Shown: positions 35,604 to 44,460, counted from the first letter of the stretch. The stretch is 64,000 nucleotides of DNA from Chitinophaga sancti (GCF_034424315.1 NZ_CP139972.1:1364001-1428000), one strand, 5' to 3'. Notes: a model not told the origin generated them from the sequence alone. Numbers and translations are program-made.

Positions 35604-36476
35604 ATGAAACGAAATCAATTCATTAAATCGATAATAACAGGAGTAATTGGTATGACAACGCTATCAGCATTCAGAAACTTCACAGATTCATTACAGGAAG
35701 ATGATCACCTGATGCCCTTATTATTCATCGGTCACGGCTCTCCCATGAACGGCATTGAAGACACTGAATTCAGCAGAAGATGGACACAGATGGGCCAGGA
35801 AATTCCTACCCCCAAAGCTGTATTGGTGATCTCCGCACACTGGTATACCCAGGGTACTAAGATCACGGCTATGGAGCATCCGAAAACCATCCATGATTTT
35901 GGCGGCTTCCCGAAGGAACTTTTTGCCGTGCAATACCCGGCACCGGGAAACCCGGACCTGGCCAGGGAAACAGCTTCCCTGATCCATGCCTCCCTCGACC
36001 ATGACTGGGGCCTGGACCACGGTACCTGGACGGTGGTAAGACATATGTATCCAAAGGCAAATATTCCTGTGCTGCAACTGAGTATTGACTATTCAAAAGG
36101 ACCACAGTATCACTATGACCTGGCAAAAGAACTCTATGCCCTTCGCAGGAAAGGCGTATTGATCATCGGCAGCGGTAACATGGTGCATAACCTGAGAATG
36201 GTGGCATGGGATCGCCTCGATGATAAGGAATATGGGTACGACTGGGCACTGGACATCAACAACCAGTTCAAACACCTGATCAGCTCCCGTGAACACAAGG
36301 CACTGATCAACTATACACAATTGGGTAAGAGTGCCCTGCTGGCGATTCCGACACCGGACCACTATCTACCCCTGATGTATACACTGGGTTTACAATCTGC
36401 GAAGGACAACATTTCATTCTTTAATGATAAAGCGGTGGGTGGCTCTCTGACGATGACTTCCGTAAAATTCGGTTGA
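35604..36476 (+). CDS. ygiD: DODA-type extradiol dioxygenase (YgiD-like)
   Basis: 290 residues from the ATG at 35604 (MKRNQFIKSIITG); an upstream frame to 35553 precedes the promoter and is rejected. LigB-superfamily markers: LLFIGHGSPMNGIED with metal His, VLVISAHWYTQGTKI with second His, GLDHGTWTVVRHMYP, and GSGNMVHNLRM. E. coli YgiD opens the ring of DOPA-type catechols with zinc or iron at this site. A hydrophobic N-terminal stretch (residues 8-22) resembles a Tat-less signal or anchor. The hydrolase gene follows after 1 bp, so the two are probably coexpressed; ring-opening plus hydrolysis is a plausible pair. Confidence 0.9.
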   Translation: MKRNQFIKSIITGVIGMTTLSAFRNFTDSLQEDDHLMPLLFIGHGSPMNGIEDTEFSRRWTQMGQEIPTPKAVLVISAHWYTQGTKITAMEHPKTIHDFGGFPKELFAVQYPAPGNPDLARETASLIHASLDHDWGLDHGTWTVVRHMYPKANIPVLQLSIDYSKGPQYHYDLAKELYALRRKGVLIIGSGNMVHNLRMVAWDRLDDKEYGYDWALDINNQFKHLISSREHKALINYTQLGKSALLAIPTPDHYLPLMYTLGLQSAKDNISFFNDKAVGGSLTMTSVKFG

Positions 36477-36477
36477 T

Positions 36478-37158
36478 ATGCCTTTGTATTATTTCGTGAT
36501 GGCCCTTTTACCATTTTTCAAACAAGTGAACAGTATGGAATATTTGATTCAGGAGCCCCTTGTAAAGACAGCAAAGAAGAAGGCTTTAATCCTGATGCAT
36601 GGTGTAGGCAGCAATGAAAAGGACCTGTTTAGCCTGGTCAGTTACCTGCCAAAGGATTATTATATCATTTGTCCGCAGGGTCATTTTGCTCTTGGCGGCG
36701 GCCGGTATGCCTGGTACAATGTAGATTTCTCCAGCGGCAAACCGGTGTACAGTATGCAGCAGGAAAAGGAAAGCAGGGAATTGATCAGGCAGTTCGTGGG
36801 AGAGATGAAAGCGAAATATCAGCTGGATGAAGTGTACCTGGGCGGATTTAGCCAGGGAGGGATCATGAGTTATACAGTGGGCTTGAGTGATCCGAAACTG
36901 GTGAAAGGGATTGTTATCCTGAGTAGCAGGCTACTGGAAGAAGTAAAGCCCCTGCTGGCAAAGCAGGCGCCGGCATTGCAGGTGTTTGTATCACATGGCA
37001 CACAGGATGGCACCCTGGGGATACATTATGCGCGGGAGGCGAAACTGTTCCTGGAAGGGATGCAGGTGAACCTGAGCTATCATGAATATGCGATGGGGCA
37101 TCAGATCAATCAGCAGGTGTTGGCGGACTTGAATAAGTGGTTGTCGGCGCAGGAATGA
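36478..37158 (+). CDS. Alpha/beta hydrolase (carboxylesterase/phospholipase type)
   Basis: 226 residues from the ATG at 36478, one base after the previous stop. The ATG at 36535 (MEYLIQEPLV) is an equally good start and gives a 207-residue cytoplasmic protein. Motifs: LMHGVGSNEKDLFSLV (oxyanion hole), nucleophile elbow LGGFSQGGIMSY with Ser, Asp in GTQDGTLG and His in MGHQIN. This is the small esterase group of YpfH and acyl-protein thioesterases. It partners with the dioxygenase by position. Its 3' end overlaps the convergent MFS gene by 53 bp. Confidence 0.9.
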   Translation: MPLYYFVMALLPFFKQVNSMEYLIQEPLVKTAKKKALILMHGVGSNEKDLFSLVSYLPKDYYIICPQGHFALGGGRYAWYNVDFSSGKPVYSMQQEKESRELIRQFVGEMKAKYQLDEVYLGGFSQGGIMSYTVGLSDPKLVKGIVILSSRLLEEVKPLLAKQAPALQVFVSHGTQDGTLGIHYAREAKLFLEGMQVNLSYHEYAMGHQINQQVLADLNKWLSAQE

Positions 37159-38311
37159 TATTCAGGGGTGGTTGCTGCATTTTGATCAGGCGGATCGCAA
37201 ACCCCACTCCTACTACGGCCATACAGGCTCCTACCACAACCGGGTACGTAAATCCATACCCCATCACAATCGGCAATCCACCCAGGAAAGCACCCAGGGA
37301 ATTTCCAACATTAAAAGCGGCCTGGATAAGCGCAGCGCCCAGCATCTCGGCATCACCAGAGGTATTGATCATCAGGATCTGGATAGGCGCGGCAATCATC
37401 ATAGACAAGGCCCCGGTCAGGAAAGTCAGGAACAGGGAAACGAACTGGATTCCTGAAAAATAATGGATCGACAGCAGGGTCAGCGCCATACACAAGAGGA
37501 GACCGGCACAGGTATATACCGGCTGAAAACGATCCGCCAGTCTGCCACCAATCAGGTTCCCCACGATCATCCCCAAACCAGCCAGTACCATGATCCATGA
37601 CACGCTATCCGCTGAGAAATGCGATACATCTGTCATCAATGGAGAGATGTAACTGATCCAGGCAAACATACCGCCCGTACCCACCGCAGTAATCGCAATT
37701 ACCAGCCATGCCTGCGGATTCTTTAACACTTCCATCTCTTTCTTTGCATCTGCATTTTCATTGGCAGGCAAAGCGGGCAACCATAATTTAATTGCGAGCA
37801 GCGTCATCAAACCAATGACGGCTACCAGTCCAAAAGTATATCTCCACAATAAATGGTGACCTATCCATGTACCGATGGGCACCATGACCAGGTTGGCAAT
37901 CGTTAATCCGGAAAACATAACGGCAATGGCCTGCGCCTGTTTCCCTTTATCAGCGAGTCTGCTGGCTACAACTGAACCAACGCCAAAGAATGCACCGTGT
38001 GGCAGGCCTGCAAAGAACCTTGCCATGAGCAGGGTGACAGGACCTGGTGAAAATGCAGACAAGGCATTAAACACGGTAAAAATCAGCATTAAAAAAAGGA
38101 GGATCTTTTTCGGAGGGTGCTTTACACTCATCATGACGAGTAAGGGAGCTCCTACTACTACGCCGAGTGCATAGGCTGAAATAAGGTGGCCAGCTTCGGG
38201 GATTGTGATGTGCAGGTCACTGGCAATATCCTGCAAAAGGCCCATCATGACGAATTCTGTTGTTCCTATTCCTAATCCGCCCAACAGCAAGGGCATTAAA
38301 CTCTTTTTCAT
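37106..38311 (-). CDS. MFS transporter (AraJ/sugar-efflux type, DHA1)
   Basis: 401 residues with 12 predicted helices. MFS motif A analogue between helices 2 and 3 (MMSVKHPPKKI) and the motif in RFFAGLPHGAFFGVGSVVASRLA, typical of AraJ-like arabinose or drug efflux carriers. The C-terminal half begins with AWLVIAITAVGTGGMFAWISYISPL. Probable inner-membrane proton antiporter for a small molecule. The gene overlaps the 3' end of the hydrolase gene on the other strand, an unusually long convergent overlap (53 bp). Confidence 0.92.
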   Translation of the reverse strand: MKKSLMPLLLGGLGIGTTEFVMMGLLQDIASDLHITIPEAGHLISAYALGVVVGAPLLVMMSVKHPPKKILLFLMLIFTVFNALSAFSPGPVTLLMARFFAGLPHGAFFGVGSVVASRLADKGKQAQAIAVMFSGLTIANLVMVPIGTWIGHHLLWRYTFGLVAVIGLMTLLAIKLWLPALPANENADAKKEMEVLKNPQAWLVIAITAVGTGGMFAWISYISPLMTDVSHFSADSVSWIMVLAGLGMIVGNLIGGRLADRFQPVYTCAGLLLCMALTLLSIHYFSGIQFVSLFLTFLTGALSMMIAAPIQILMINTSGDAEMLGAALIQAAFNVGNSLGAFLGGLPIVMGYGFTYPVVVGACMAVVGVGFAIRLIKMQQPPLNIIPAPTTTYSSPPTPAD

Positions 38312-38413
38312 ATGGTTGGCAACGATATACGACGATCAGGGCGCGAAATTAGGCGTTTTTTTCTGAGGGAGATATAAATATTATCTATTGGGGGGTAGTT
38401 AATCTTCTGTGGT

Positions 38414-38497
38414 AATTACTAGCACTCATTTCATAAATAGGTTTTTGCAATTGATGTCAATACTTAAAGCGTAATTATGAAATGAGTGCTAGTAATT
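38414..38497. repeat. Perfect 23-bp inverted repeat with small inner palindrome
   Basis: Arms 38414-38436 and 38475-38497 are exactly complementary (core TAGCACTCATTTCA). The 38-nt loop contains ATTGA-TG-TCAAT (38450-38461). The right arm includes the last codons and stop of the gene at 38489. It lies between two minus-strand genes and has no T run. The nested layout recalls 57975-58047. Confidence 0.85.
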
Positions 38498-38902
38498 GTT
38501 CGTTAGGGCAGTCACCCACATCCAGTTAATTACAAAAAATATTACCATTACAACACCGATAATTATAACTAAACGTGCAAGTTTATCGGCAGGTTCTACC
38601 ATGGCGGTAGTAAGATCATTCTTAAAATAACGGACATTCACCATCTCTCCTACGCGCCCCTTCCGCCTTTCAGGTTTGTCTGCAGGAAAGATATGCCTTG
38701 CATTGTTGATGTTAATTTCAATAACTGCATCATAGAACAGGTTACTTTCTGCATCTTCCGATTCAGTAATATCAATAATCATCCCCTCGCAAAGTTCGCC
38801 ATAAGCGTGTATACAATACAGGTAGCGGGTTCGCTTCCATGTTTGCAAAAAGAACATGATAAAGCAACAGTCGGCTAATAAAAGCAAAATTAAAGACATC
38901 AT
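38489..38902 (-). CDS. Small membrane protein, DUF3592-like
   Basis: 137 residues. An N-terminal helix (MMSLILLLLADCCFIMFFL), a soluble middle of beta character (YGELCEGMIIDITESEDAES, YDAVIEINI, KGRVGEMVNVRYFKNDLTTAMV) and a C-terminal helix (LVIIIGVVMVIFFVINWMWV). The pattern of two helices flanking a domain with VGxxVxVxYxPxxP-like sequence is that of DUF3592 proteins of unknown function. The stop codon and last four residues lie in one arm of a perfect inverted repeat. Confidence 0.7.
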   Translation of the reverse strand: MMSLILLLLADCCFIMFFLQTWKRTRYLYCIHAYGELCEGMIIDITESEDAESNLFYDAVIEININNARHIFPADKPERRKGRVGEMVNVRYFKNDLTTAMVEPADKLARLVIIIGVVMVIFFVINWMWVTALTNNY

Positions 38903-39074
38903 TTAACTGCTATATAAAATTGAGGGAATAAAGGTAGAATGCCCTATTCATTTCACCATACTACTTATGTGCCATTAGTTACAGGGGGGCTTAACACTAT
39001 TTAACTATCCGCATTCATCTGTTGGCACGATACTCGCCTTATAGTCATCGTTACTCACCATAAAACTTAAAGTT

Positions 39075-39452
39075 ATGAAAGCAAAAATAGTTGTAATCCT
39101 GATGGTTCTTTTTACTGGTGCTACTATGCAGTTATCTGCCCAACACAGGGATAGAGACCGCTACAAAGGCAGAGACCGGGAAAGAGTAATGGTAGTAAAG
39201 GATGTGCCGGGGCATCACCGGGTAGTGGCTTATCACGGAGTGAATTATCATTATGCAGATGGCAGGTATTACCGTCCTGTAAATGGCGGCTATGAAAGAT
39301 TAGCTGTGCCGCCGGCAGGTATTGCAGTAGATTTTGTACCAATTGGTTATAAAATGCGTATGCACAGAGGCGTTAGGTATTATTACAGCGGGAATGTGTG
39401 TTATAGGGAGCTAAGGCCTCATTCTTATGTTGTGACAGCGAGGCCCTGGTAA
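39075..39452 (+). CDS. Small secreted protein, DUF6515-like
   Basis: 125 residues. Signal peptide KIVVILMVLFTGATMQLSAQ, then a basic linker (HRDRDRYKGRDRERV) and a Tyr/Gly-rich domain with YHGVNYHYADGRYYRPVNGG, LAVPPAGIAVDFVPIGYK and RGVRYYYSGNVCYREL, repeating a short beta-hairpin-like GVxYYYxxGxxY motif. This resembles the DUF6515 group of Bacteroidota envelope proteins; function unknown. A decayed paralogue lies about 1 kb downstream (40068-41312). Confidence 0.75.
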   Translation: MKAKIVVILMVLFTGATMQLSAQHRDRDRYKGRDRERVMVVKDVPGHHRVVAYHGVNYHYADGRYYRPVNGGYERLAVPPAGIAVDFVPIGYKMRMHRGVRYYYSGNVCYRELRPHSYVVTARPW

Positions 39453-39599
39453 ATAATGTGCTGCGACACAGGAGAAGCGGGGGCTGAAAAAAAGTAAAAT
39501 GAAGCCACAACACTGCAAATCTCATTGGCATATAATAGCTTGGCTTTTGCGTGTAAATGTCATTCTCTTTCGGATGTAGTTAGTACTACTCTCTATTCG

Positions 39600-39848
39600 C
39601 TATATACAATGCAATCCTATTTGCAAAAAATATTGTATCAGTAATAAGCAACAGGAAGTGCCAGCTGTAATATGTAAAGCAAACACGCCAAATAAGGTAA
39701 TCACAAAGGAGCCGGTACGAATGGCTCCCTGTGATGTACCTGTGTATATTAATGTACCCATTAATACTAAGTTATAATCCTGGCGTTTATACACACAATC
39801 CGCCACCAATAAGATTGGCCAATACTACAAGGAGATAAAATCTTTCAT
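39600..39848 (-). pseudogene. Possible small membrane-protein gene with one internal amber stop
   Basis: An ATG at 39848 reads MKDFISL, then TAG (39825-39827), then 73 open codons with two hydrophobic segments (TGSFVITLFGVFALHITAG, CCLLLIQYFLQIG) to a stop at 39600. The frame upstream and downstream of the TAG looks equally protein-like. A TTG at 39809 could still start a 69-residue form. No family recognised; it may be a real short gene, a recent pseudogene or chance. Confidence 0.35.
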
Positions 39849-40078
39849 CAGGTAAGGTGCTACGAACGACGAATGGAAGGGAATAAACAGGGCCGTTTAT
39901 CCCAAAAGAAAAATCATCTGTAAATGTAATACCACAAACTGGCATCTCCATACAACACATGTGTCATTTTTCATATGCATGCATATCTACAAATTAACAG
40001 CATTTGACTATGGATGAACAAACAGGATAGACAAACCATGTTCGTTACTCCTCCAAAAACAGGGATGATGGAAACGAA

Positions 40079-41190
40079 CATTATTTTACGTCTGATGATT
40101 GTATTTAGTAGTGTTTGCAGGCAGGCATCTGCACAACACCATCACAGGGAAAACCTGGTAATAGTTGTATCGAAAATTATTTTACGCCTGATGATTGTAT
40201 TTAGTAGTGTTTGCAGGCAGGCATCTGCACAACACCATCACAGGGAAAACGTGATAATAGTTGTATCGAAAGTAATTTTACGCCTGATGATCGTATTTAG
40301 CAATGTTTGCAGGCATCTGCACAACACCATCACAGGGAAACGTGATAGACGTTGTATCGAAAGTAATTTTACGCCTGACGATCGTATTTAGCAATTTTTG
40401 CAGGCATCTGCACAACAACATCACAGAGAAAATGTGATAGAAGTTGTATCGAAAATTATTTTACGCCTGATGATAGTATTTAGTAGTGTTAGCAGGCATC
40501 TGCACAACACCGTCACAGGGGAAACGTGGTAATAGTTGTATCGAAAATTATTTTACGCCTGAGGATAGTATTTAGCAATGTTTGCTTGCATCTGCACAAC
40601 AACATCACAGGGAAAACGTGATAATAGTTGTATCGAAAATTATTCTACACCTGATGATAGTATTTAGCAATGTTTGCATGCATCTGCACAACACCATCAC
40701 AGGAAAAACGTGATAATAGTTGTATCGAAAATTATTCTACACCTGATGATAGTATTTAGCAATGTTTGCATGCATCTGCACAACACCATCACAGGAAAAA
40801 CGTGATAGAAGTTGTATCGAACATTATTTTACGCCTGATGATAGTATTTAGTAGTGTTTGCTTGCATCTGCACAGCACCGTCAAAGAGAAAACGTGATAA
40901 TAGTTGTATCGAACATTATTTTACGCCTGATGATAGTATTTAGTAGTGTTAGCATGCATCCGCACAACACCATCACAGGGAAAACGTGATAATAGTTGTA
41001 TCGAACATTATTTTACGCCTGATGATAGTATTTAGCAATGTTAGCGGGCATCTGCACAACACCATCACAGGAAAACGTGATAGAAGTTGTATCGAAAATT
41101 ATTCTACACCTGATGATAGTATTTAGTAGTGATTGCAGGCATCCGCACAACAACATCACAGGGAAAACGTGATAATAGTTGTATCGAAAG
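40079..41190 (+). repeat. Twelve tandem copies of a ~92-bp signal-peptide-encoding unit
   Basis: The anchor GCACAACAC(C/A)(A/G)TCA lies at 40131, 40227, 40319, 40410, 40502, 40594, 40686, 40778, 40870, 40962, 41054 and 41145. The period is 96 bp once and then 91-92 bp. Each unit spans from ATTATTTTACGCCTGATGAT to GTTGTATCG. As 92 is not a multiple of three the frame rotates from copy to copy. Copies differ at 5-10% of positions, with alternating variants (GTAGTGTT or GCAATGTT). Confidence 0.95.
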
Positions 41191-41259
41191 TAATTTGAAG
41201 GCAAAAAATACGCTCCGCCAGGTATCCGGATCAAATCCGGGAAATTTCACTTATGATAC
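41180..41259. repeat. Structured element related to that at 21328
   Basis: TGTATCGAAAGTAATTTGAA on the left and ATGATACA on the right form degenerate terminal inverted repeats. CCGGAT-CAA-ATCCGG (41226-41240) forms the inner hairpin. It sits exactly at the junction between the 92-bp array and the 3' remnant of the decayed gene. Confidence 0.65.
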
Positions 41260-41451
41260 AACTTCAGGAAGTAAGACCTCCTATTTATATTATGACTGCG
41301 AGACCCTGGTAATATTGGGGCAGACTAAAAGTAAAATGAAGACGCTGAGAATTGCGTCAAAGCCATTTCGTCTCCATCAAGGGGCTACCCTTTTTAATCA
41401 ACTCCATTGCTTAATCATCCATCAGCTGCCTAAATACAATGAATTAATTGC

Positions 41452-41459
41452 TACTTTTG
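41452..41459 (+). promoter_or_regulatory. Bacteroidota -7 promoter element
   Basis: TACTTTTG fits TAnnTTTG and ends 4 bp before the start codon at 41464, implying a nearly leaderless transcript. No clear -33 TTG at the usual distance. Confidence 0.4.
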
Positions 41460-41463
41460 CAAT

Positions 41464-42030
41464 ATGACATTCAAGGAATATAGTGATTGCTTTGAGCTTA
41501 TACTCAACAGGAAAGATCAGGAACAACCGGCCCCTTACGACAATCCTCACTACCTGGATTACACTAAACTGAATTGGACCAGGATGAACCGCTGGTTTAA
41601 AACCGGCATACTCACACCTGCATTTACCGCTGCCATTCAAAAAATCGATGCTTACCAACACTGGATCATTATTACTGAACCCTGGTGTGGGGATGCGGCG
41701 CATAGCATACCTTTCCTGGAAATGGCCAGTCAGCTGAATCCACTCATCAAAGTGACTTATGAACTGAGGGATACCGAGCCATTCAGGATCAATCAATACC
41801 TTACCAATCAAGGGAAGTCTATTCCAAAACTGATCATCAGGAATGCAGATAATTATGATCTTGCCACCTGGGGCCCAAGGCCAAAGGATTGCCAGGCCTT
41901 GTATGCAAGGCTCACGGCGGAGAAAGCGGATTATGATATGGTGAAAATGGAGATTCAGAAATGGTATAATGCTAATAAGGGGCAGGATCTGCAGGAGGAA
42001 ATGACAGCTTTGTTAAATGGATTAAAGTAA
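41464..42030 (+). CDS. Thioredoxin-family protein with single-Cys WCGDA motif
   Basis: 188 residues. N-terminal helical segment (residues 1-55), then a thioredoxin fold: HWIIITEPWCGDAAHSIPFL carries the active-site position as WCGDA, where the second Cys of CxxC is replaced, as in the Bacteroidota thioredoxin-like group annotated as thioredoxin family. The cis-Pro segment is KSIPKLIIRN. No signal peptide, so cytoplasmic. One Cys suggests peroxiredoxin- or glutaredoxin-like chemistry rather than dithiol exchange. It is the first gene of a plus-strand run; a 124-bp gap separates it from pyridoxal kinase. Confidence 0.88.
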   Translation: MTFKEYSDCFELILNRKDQEQPAPYDNPHYLDYTKLNWTRMNRWFKTGILTPAFTAAIQKIDAYQHWIIITEPWCGDAAHSIPFLEMASQLNPLIKVTYELRDTEPFRINQYLTNQGKSIPKLIIRNADNYDLATWGPRPKDCQALYARLTAEKADYDMVKMEIQKWYNANKGQDLQEEMTALLNGLK

Positions 42031-42154
42031 ATGAGTGCAAGCGATGAGGTAAACACAGATGGTTTTAGCGCGCTACTTACACTCCCCTACTGGACTACCC
42101 ACTTTTGTCAATTTTGGCCTACCACACTAATCCAGCATCTCCTTACATTTGCGT

Positions 42155-42976
42155 ATGCCAAAAAACATTATCAGCATCCAAAGCCAGGTAGCCAGCGGCT
42201 ACGTAGGCAATAACATCGCAGGGTTCGCCATCCAGCTACATGGCATCGACCTCACCTTACTGCCTACCGTTTTCCTGTCTGCCCACACCGGCCACCCGGT
42301 TATCTTCGGAGAAGCCATCTCCCCCGCCTTATTGTCCGACCTGGTAAAAGGCATCGGCGCCATCAACATTCCTGCAGATGCAACATACCTCATCAGCGGG
42401 TTCTGTAACCTGCCCGATAATATCGACATCATTGCCAATGCCGTCATCCAATACCCTCACCTGAAATTCGTATACGATCCTGTATTCGGCGATTTTCACT
42501 GCGGCGGCCTTTATTTCGAAGAAGAAATTGCGACCTACTCCGTCAATAAACTCCTGCCACTCGCACACATTCTTACCCCCAATCACTGGGAACTGGAATT
42601 TATCCTGAAAAGGCCATTCAGCACACTGGAGGACTTAAAAACTGCTTTAGAGGAAAATGCGCTCCTGGAAAACAAAACAATCATCCTCACCAGCGCAAAT
42701 CTGGCCGATACGCCGCCTGATGTTATGGAAGTAGTATTGATCCAGGGAAAACGAATTGCGCGCTTCCACGGGCCTAAAATCCCCCTGGAAACGACCGGCA
42801 CCGGCGACCTCTTCACCGCCATCCTTACCTCCCAGCTCACACTGCAAAAAAGCCTGGACGAAGCCATCCGCATCGCCATGGATTTCATCAACCACACACT
42901 TGCCTACATGCAGGCTGCCAATGAAAAAGAACTGAGTGCCGCTGCCCTCATGAAACACCTGCACCTGCTAAAATAA
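42155..42976 (+). CDS. pdxK: Pyridoxal kinase
   Basis: 273 residues from the ATG at 42155. PfkB/ribokinase-like fold with the pyridoxal-kinase features: IISIQSQVASGYVGNNIAG at the N-terminus, FVYDPVFGDFHCGGLY, LTPNHWELEFIL and the anion-hole motif TTGTGDLFTAIL with the catalytic Asp. The TGTGD form and QSQV start are closer to PdxK than to PdxY. It phosphorylates pyridoxal, pyridoxine or pyridoxamine with ATP in the B6 salvage pathway. The amidotransferase gene starts 5 bp later. YggS and a MocR regulator lie downstream, forming a PLP-related group. Confidence 0.9.
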   Translation: MPKNIISIQSQVASGYVGNNIAGFAIQLHGIDLTLLPTVFLSAHTGHPVIFGEAISPALLSDLVKGIGAINIPADATYLISGFCNLPDNIDIIANAVIQYPHLKFVYDPVFGDFHCGGLYFEEEIATYSVNKLLPLAHILTPNHWELEFILKRPFSTLEDLKTALEENALLENKTIILTSANLADTPPDVMEVVLIQGKRIARFHGPKIPLETTGTGDLFTAILTSQLTLQKSLDEAIRIAMDFINHTLAYMQAANEKELSAAALMKHLHLLK

Positions 42977-42981
42977 TTACT

Positions 42982-43656
42982 ATGCACATTCACTTTATCA
43001 TTCACGAGGCCTACGAAGCGCCTGGTGCATACCTTCTTTGGGCCAACGCAAGAAATTTCAAGGTCAGTTTCACACACATCTACGAAGGACAATTCCCCCC
43101 TGCCAATGCCAATGGTATCGACCTCCTCATTGTAATGGGCGGACCGCAAAGTCCGGATACCCTGCATACTGCCAGGGAAGAAATGCAGCTCATCAATGCC
43201 TGTATCCGGGCGAACAAAGCCGTGGTGGGTGCCTGTCTCGGTGCGCAGCTAATTGGGGAAGCCCTTGGTGCACGGCACGACCGAAGTCCGCATAAAGAGA
43301 TTGGCGTACTCCCTATCGAGCTTACCAACGCGGGTATCAAGAGCGATATGATTGGTCACTTTGGTGCGATACTGGATGTAGGTCACTGGCATTACGATAT
43401 GCCCGGGCTGACAGCACAGTGTAAGATCCTGGCGAAAAGTAAAGCCTGCCCCAGGCAGATCATTGAATATACGCCCCTGGTATATGGATTCCAATGCCAC
43501 ATGGAGTTTACGCCCGAAGTACTGGCGCTGCTCATTGCCAATAGTGATGAAGATGAGATTCAAAATGCGGATGCATCCTTTACAGAGATGAATGAGAAGC
43601 TTTTTATTTTTTGTGATAAGCTGGTGGCTGCTTATGAAAAGAGAAAAGGGTGCTAA
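42982..43656 (+). CDS. Class I glutamine amidotransferase (GMP-synthase-type domain)
   Basis: 224 residues. Stand-alone GATase1: LLIVMGGPQSPD, nucleophile elbow AVVGACLGAQLIGEALG with Cys, and the His-Glu pair in GFQCHMEFTPE. The usual substrate-loop WHGD is GHWHYD here. Such solitary domains hydrolyse glutamine or gamma-glutamyl compounds, for example in polyamine or cofactor metabolism. The position directly after pyridoxal kinase hints at B6 or amine metabolism, but it is not PdxT, whose partner PdxS is absent. Cytoplasmic. Confidence 0.88.
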   Translation: MHIHFIIHEAYEAPGAYLLWANARNFKVSFTHIYEGQFPPANANGIDLLIVMGGPQSPDTLHTAREEMQLINACIRANKAVVGACLGAQLIGEALGARHDRSPHKEIGVLPIELTNAGIKSDMIGHFGAILDVGHWHYDMPGLTAQCKILAKSKACPRQIIEYTPLVYGFQCHMEFTPEVLALLIANSDEDEIQNADASFTEMNEKLFIFCDKLVAAYEKRKGC

Positions 43657-43743
43657 TTGTAAGGTGTTCATAAAAGTTACTTTATAAAAAGAACAAGGGT
43701 CTTTAAAATGTAAGTGTTCGCTAAACGATCGAAATCTTAGCTT

Positions 43744-44460
43744 ATGAAAGAAACAATTATTTCCAATCTCCAGGCCGTTCACCAACGGATCAAAGCTGCC
43801 TGTGCGTTGGCGGGCCGTGATGTGCAGGATGTTCAGCTCCTGCTTGCTACGAAAACAGTGCCTCCGGAGAAAATACGGATGGCCATCGAAGCCGGCGAAA
43901 CCCTGATCGGTGAAAACAAAGTCCAGGAGTTCCGTGATAAACACGAAGCCTTAAAAGACCTGCGCGTCGAACGCCATTTTATCGGACATTTGCAAACCAA
44001 TAAGGTCAAAGATGTCCTAAAATATGTAAGTTGCATCCAGTCGCTGGACCGCCTGCCGCTTGCGCAGGAGCTGGACAAGCGCCTGCAAAGCGAGGGCCGG
44101 CGCCTCGATGTCTTTATACAGGTCAACACCTCTTATGAAGAAAGCAAATTCGGGGTAGCGCCCGATGCCGTCGAATACCTGGTCAAACAGGTACAGGCCT
44201 TTGATACCTTACATATAAAAGGACTGATGACCATCGGTTTGCTGGATGTGGAAGTGGAGAAAATGCGGCCTTCTCTGAGCTTGCTAAGAGAGATCAAAAC
44301 ACGTTTGGGAATGGAGCATTTGAAATTATCCATGGGCATGTCGCAAGACCTGGAACTCGCAATTGCCGAAGGGTCCAACATGGTGCGCGTAGGTACTTCC
44401 ATCTTTGGAAATCGCTTTTTGGGCAAGGAAATCTGGAATGAAAACGAAATAATATCATGA
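43744..44460 (+). CDS. yggS: YggS/PLPBP-family pyridoxal-phosphate homeostasis protein
   Basis: 238 residues, alanine-racemase-like TIM barrel fold. PLP Lys in LLATKTVPPEKI, then GENKVQEFRDK, HFIGHLQTNKVKDVL, FIQVNTSYEESKFG, GLMTIG, LSMGMSQDLELAI and MVRVGTSIFGNR, all family hallmarks. It has no known catalysis; it binds PLP and buffers B6 vitamers and amino-acid pools. Its stop overlaps the AAA+ gene start by 4 bp (ATGA), so the two are translationally coupled. Confidence 0.93.
   Translation: MKETIISNLQAVHQRIKAACALAGRDVQDVQLLLATKTVPPEKIRMAIEAGETLIGENKVQEFRDKHEALKDLRVERHFIGHLQTNKVKDVLKYVSCIQSLDRLPLAQELDKRLQSEGRRLDVFIQVNTSYEESKFGVAPDAVEYLVKQVQAFDTLHIKGLMTIGLLDVEVEKMRPSLSLLREIKTRLGMEHLKLSMGMSQDLELAIAEGSNMVRVGTSIFGNRFLGKEIWNENEIIS

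Larger units (their letters stand above)
40068..41312 (+). pseudogene. Decayed DUF6515-like paralogue with amplified 5' end
   Basis: The ATG at 40068 opens METNIILRLMIVF and, after the signal region, ASAQHHHRENLVIVVSK. This parallels MKAKIVVILMVLF, LSAQHRDR and ERVMVVK of the intact gene at 39075. At the far end, 41274-41312 reads RPPIYIMTARPW-stop against RPHSYVVTARPW-stop of the intact gene. Between them lie twelve tandem copies of the 5' part and a 79-bp structured element. The middle of the gene is lost. An in-frame run through the first copies (40014-40391) is open but is not a credible protein. Confidence 0.8.

Noticed and set aside
40014..40391. 125-codon frame covering the first repeat copies
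   Set aside because: Reads through copies of a signal-peptide segment of a decayed gene; it is open only because the first period is 96 bp.
40079..41190. CRISPR array
   Set aside because: The whole 92-bp unit is repeated, with no unique spacers and no cas genes; the unit derives from a gene 5' end.
42031..42213. 60-codon frame between the thioredoxin-like and pyridoxal kinase genes
   Set aside because: Overlaps the start of pyridoxal kinase in another frame and has no protein-like pattern.
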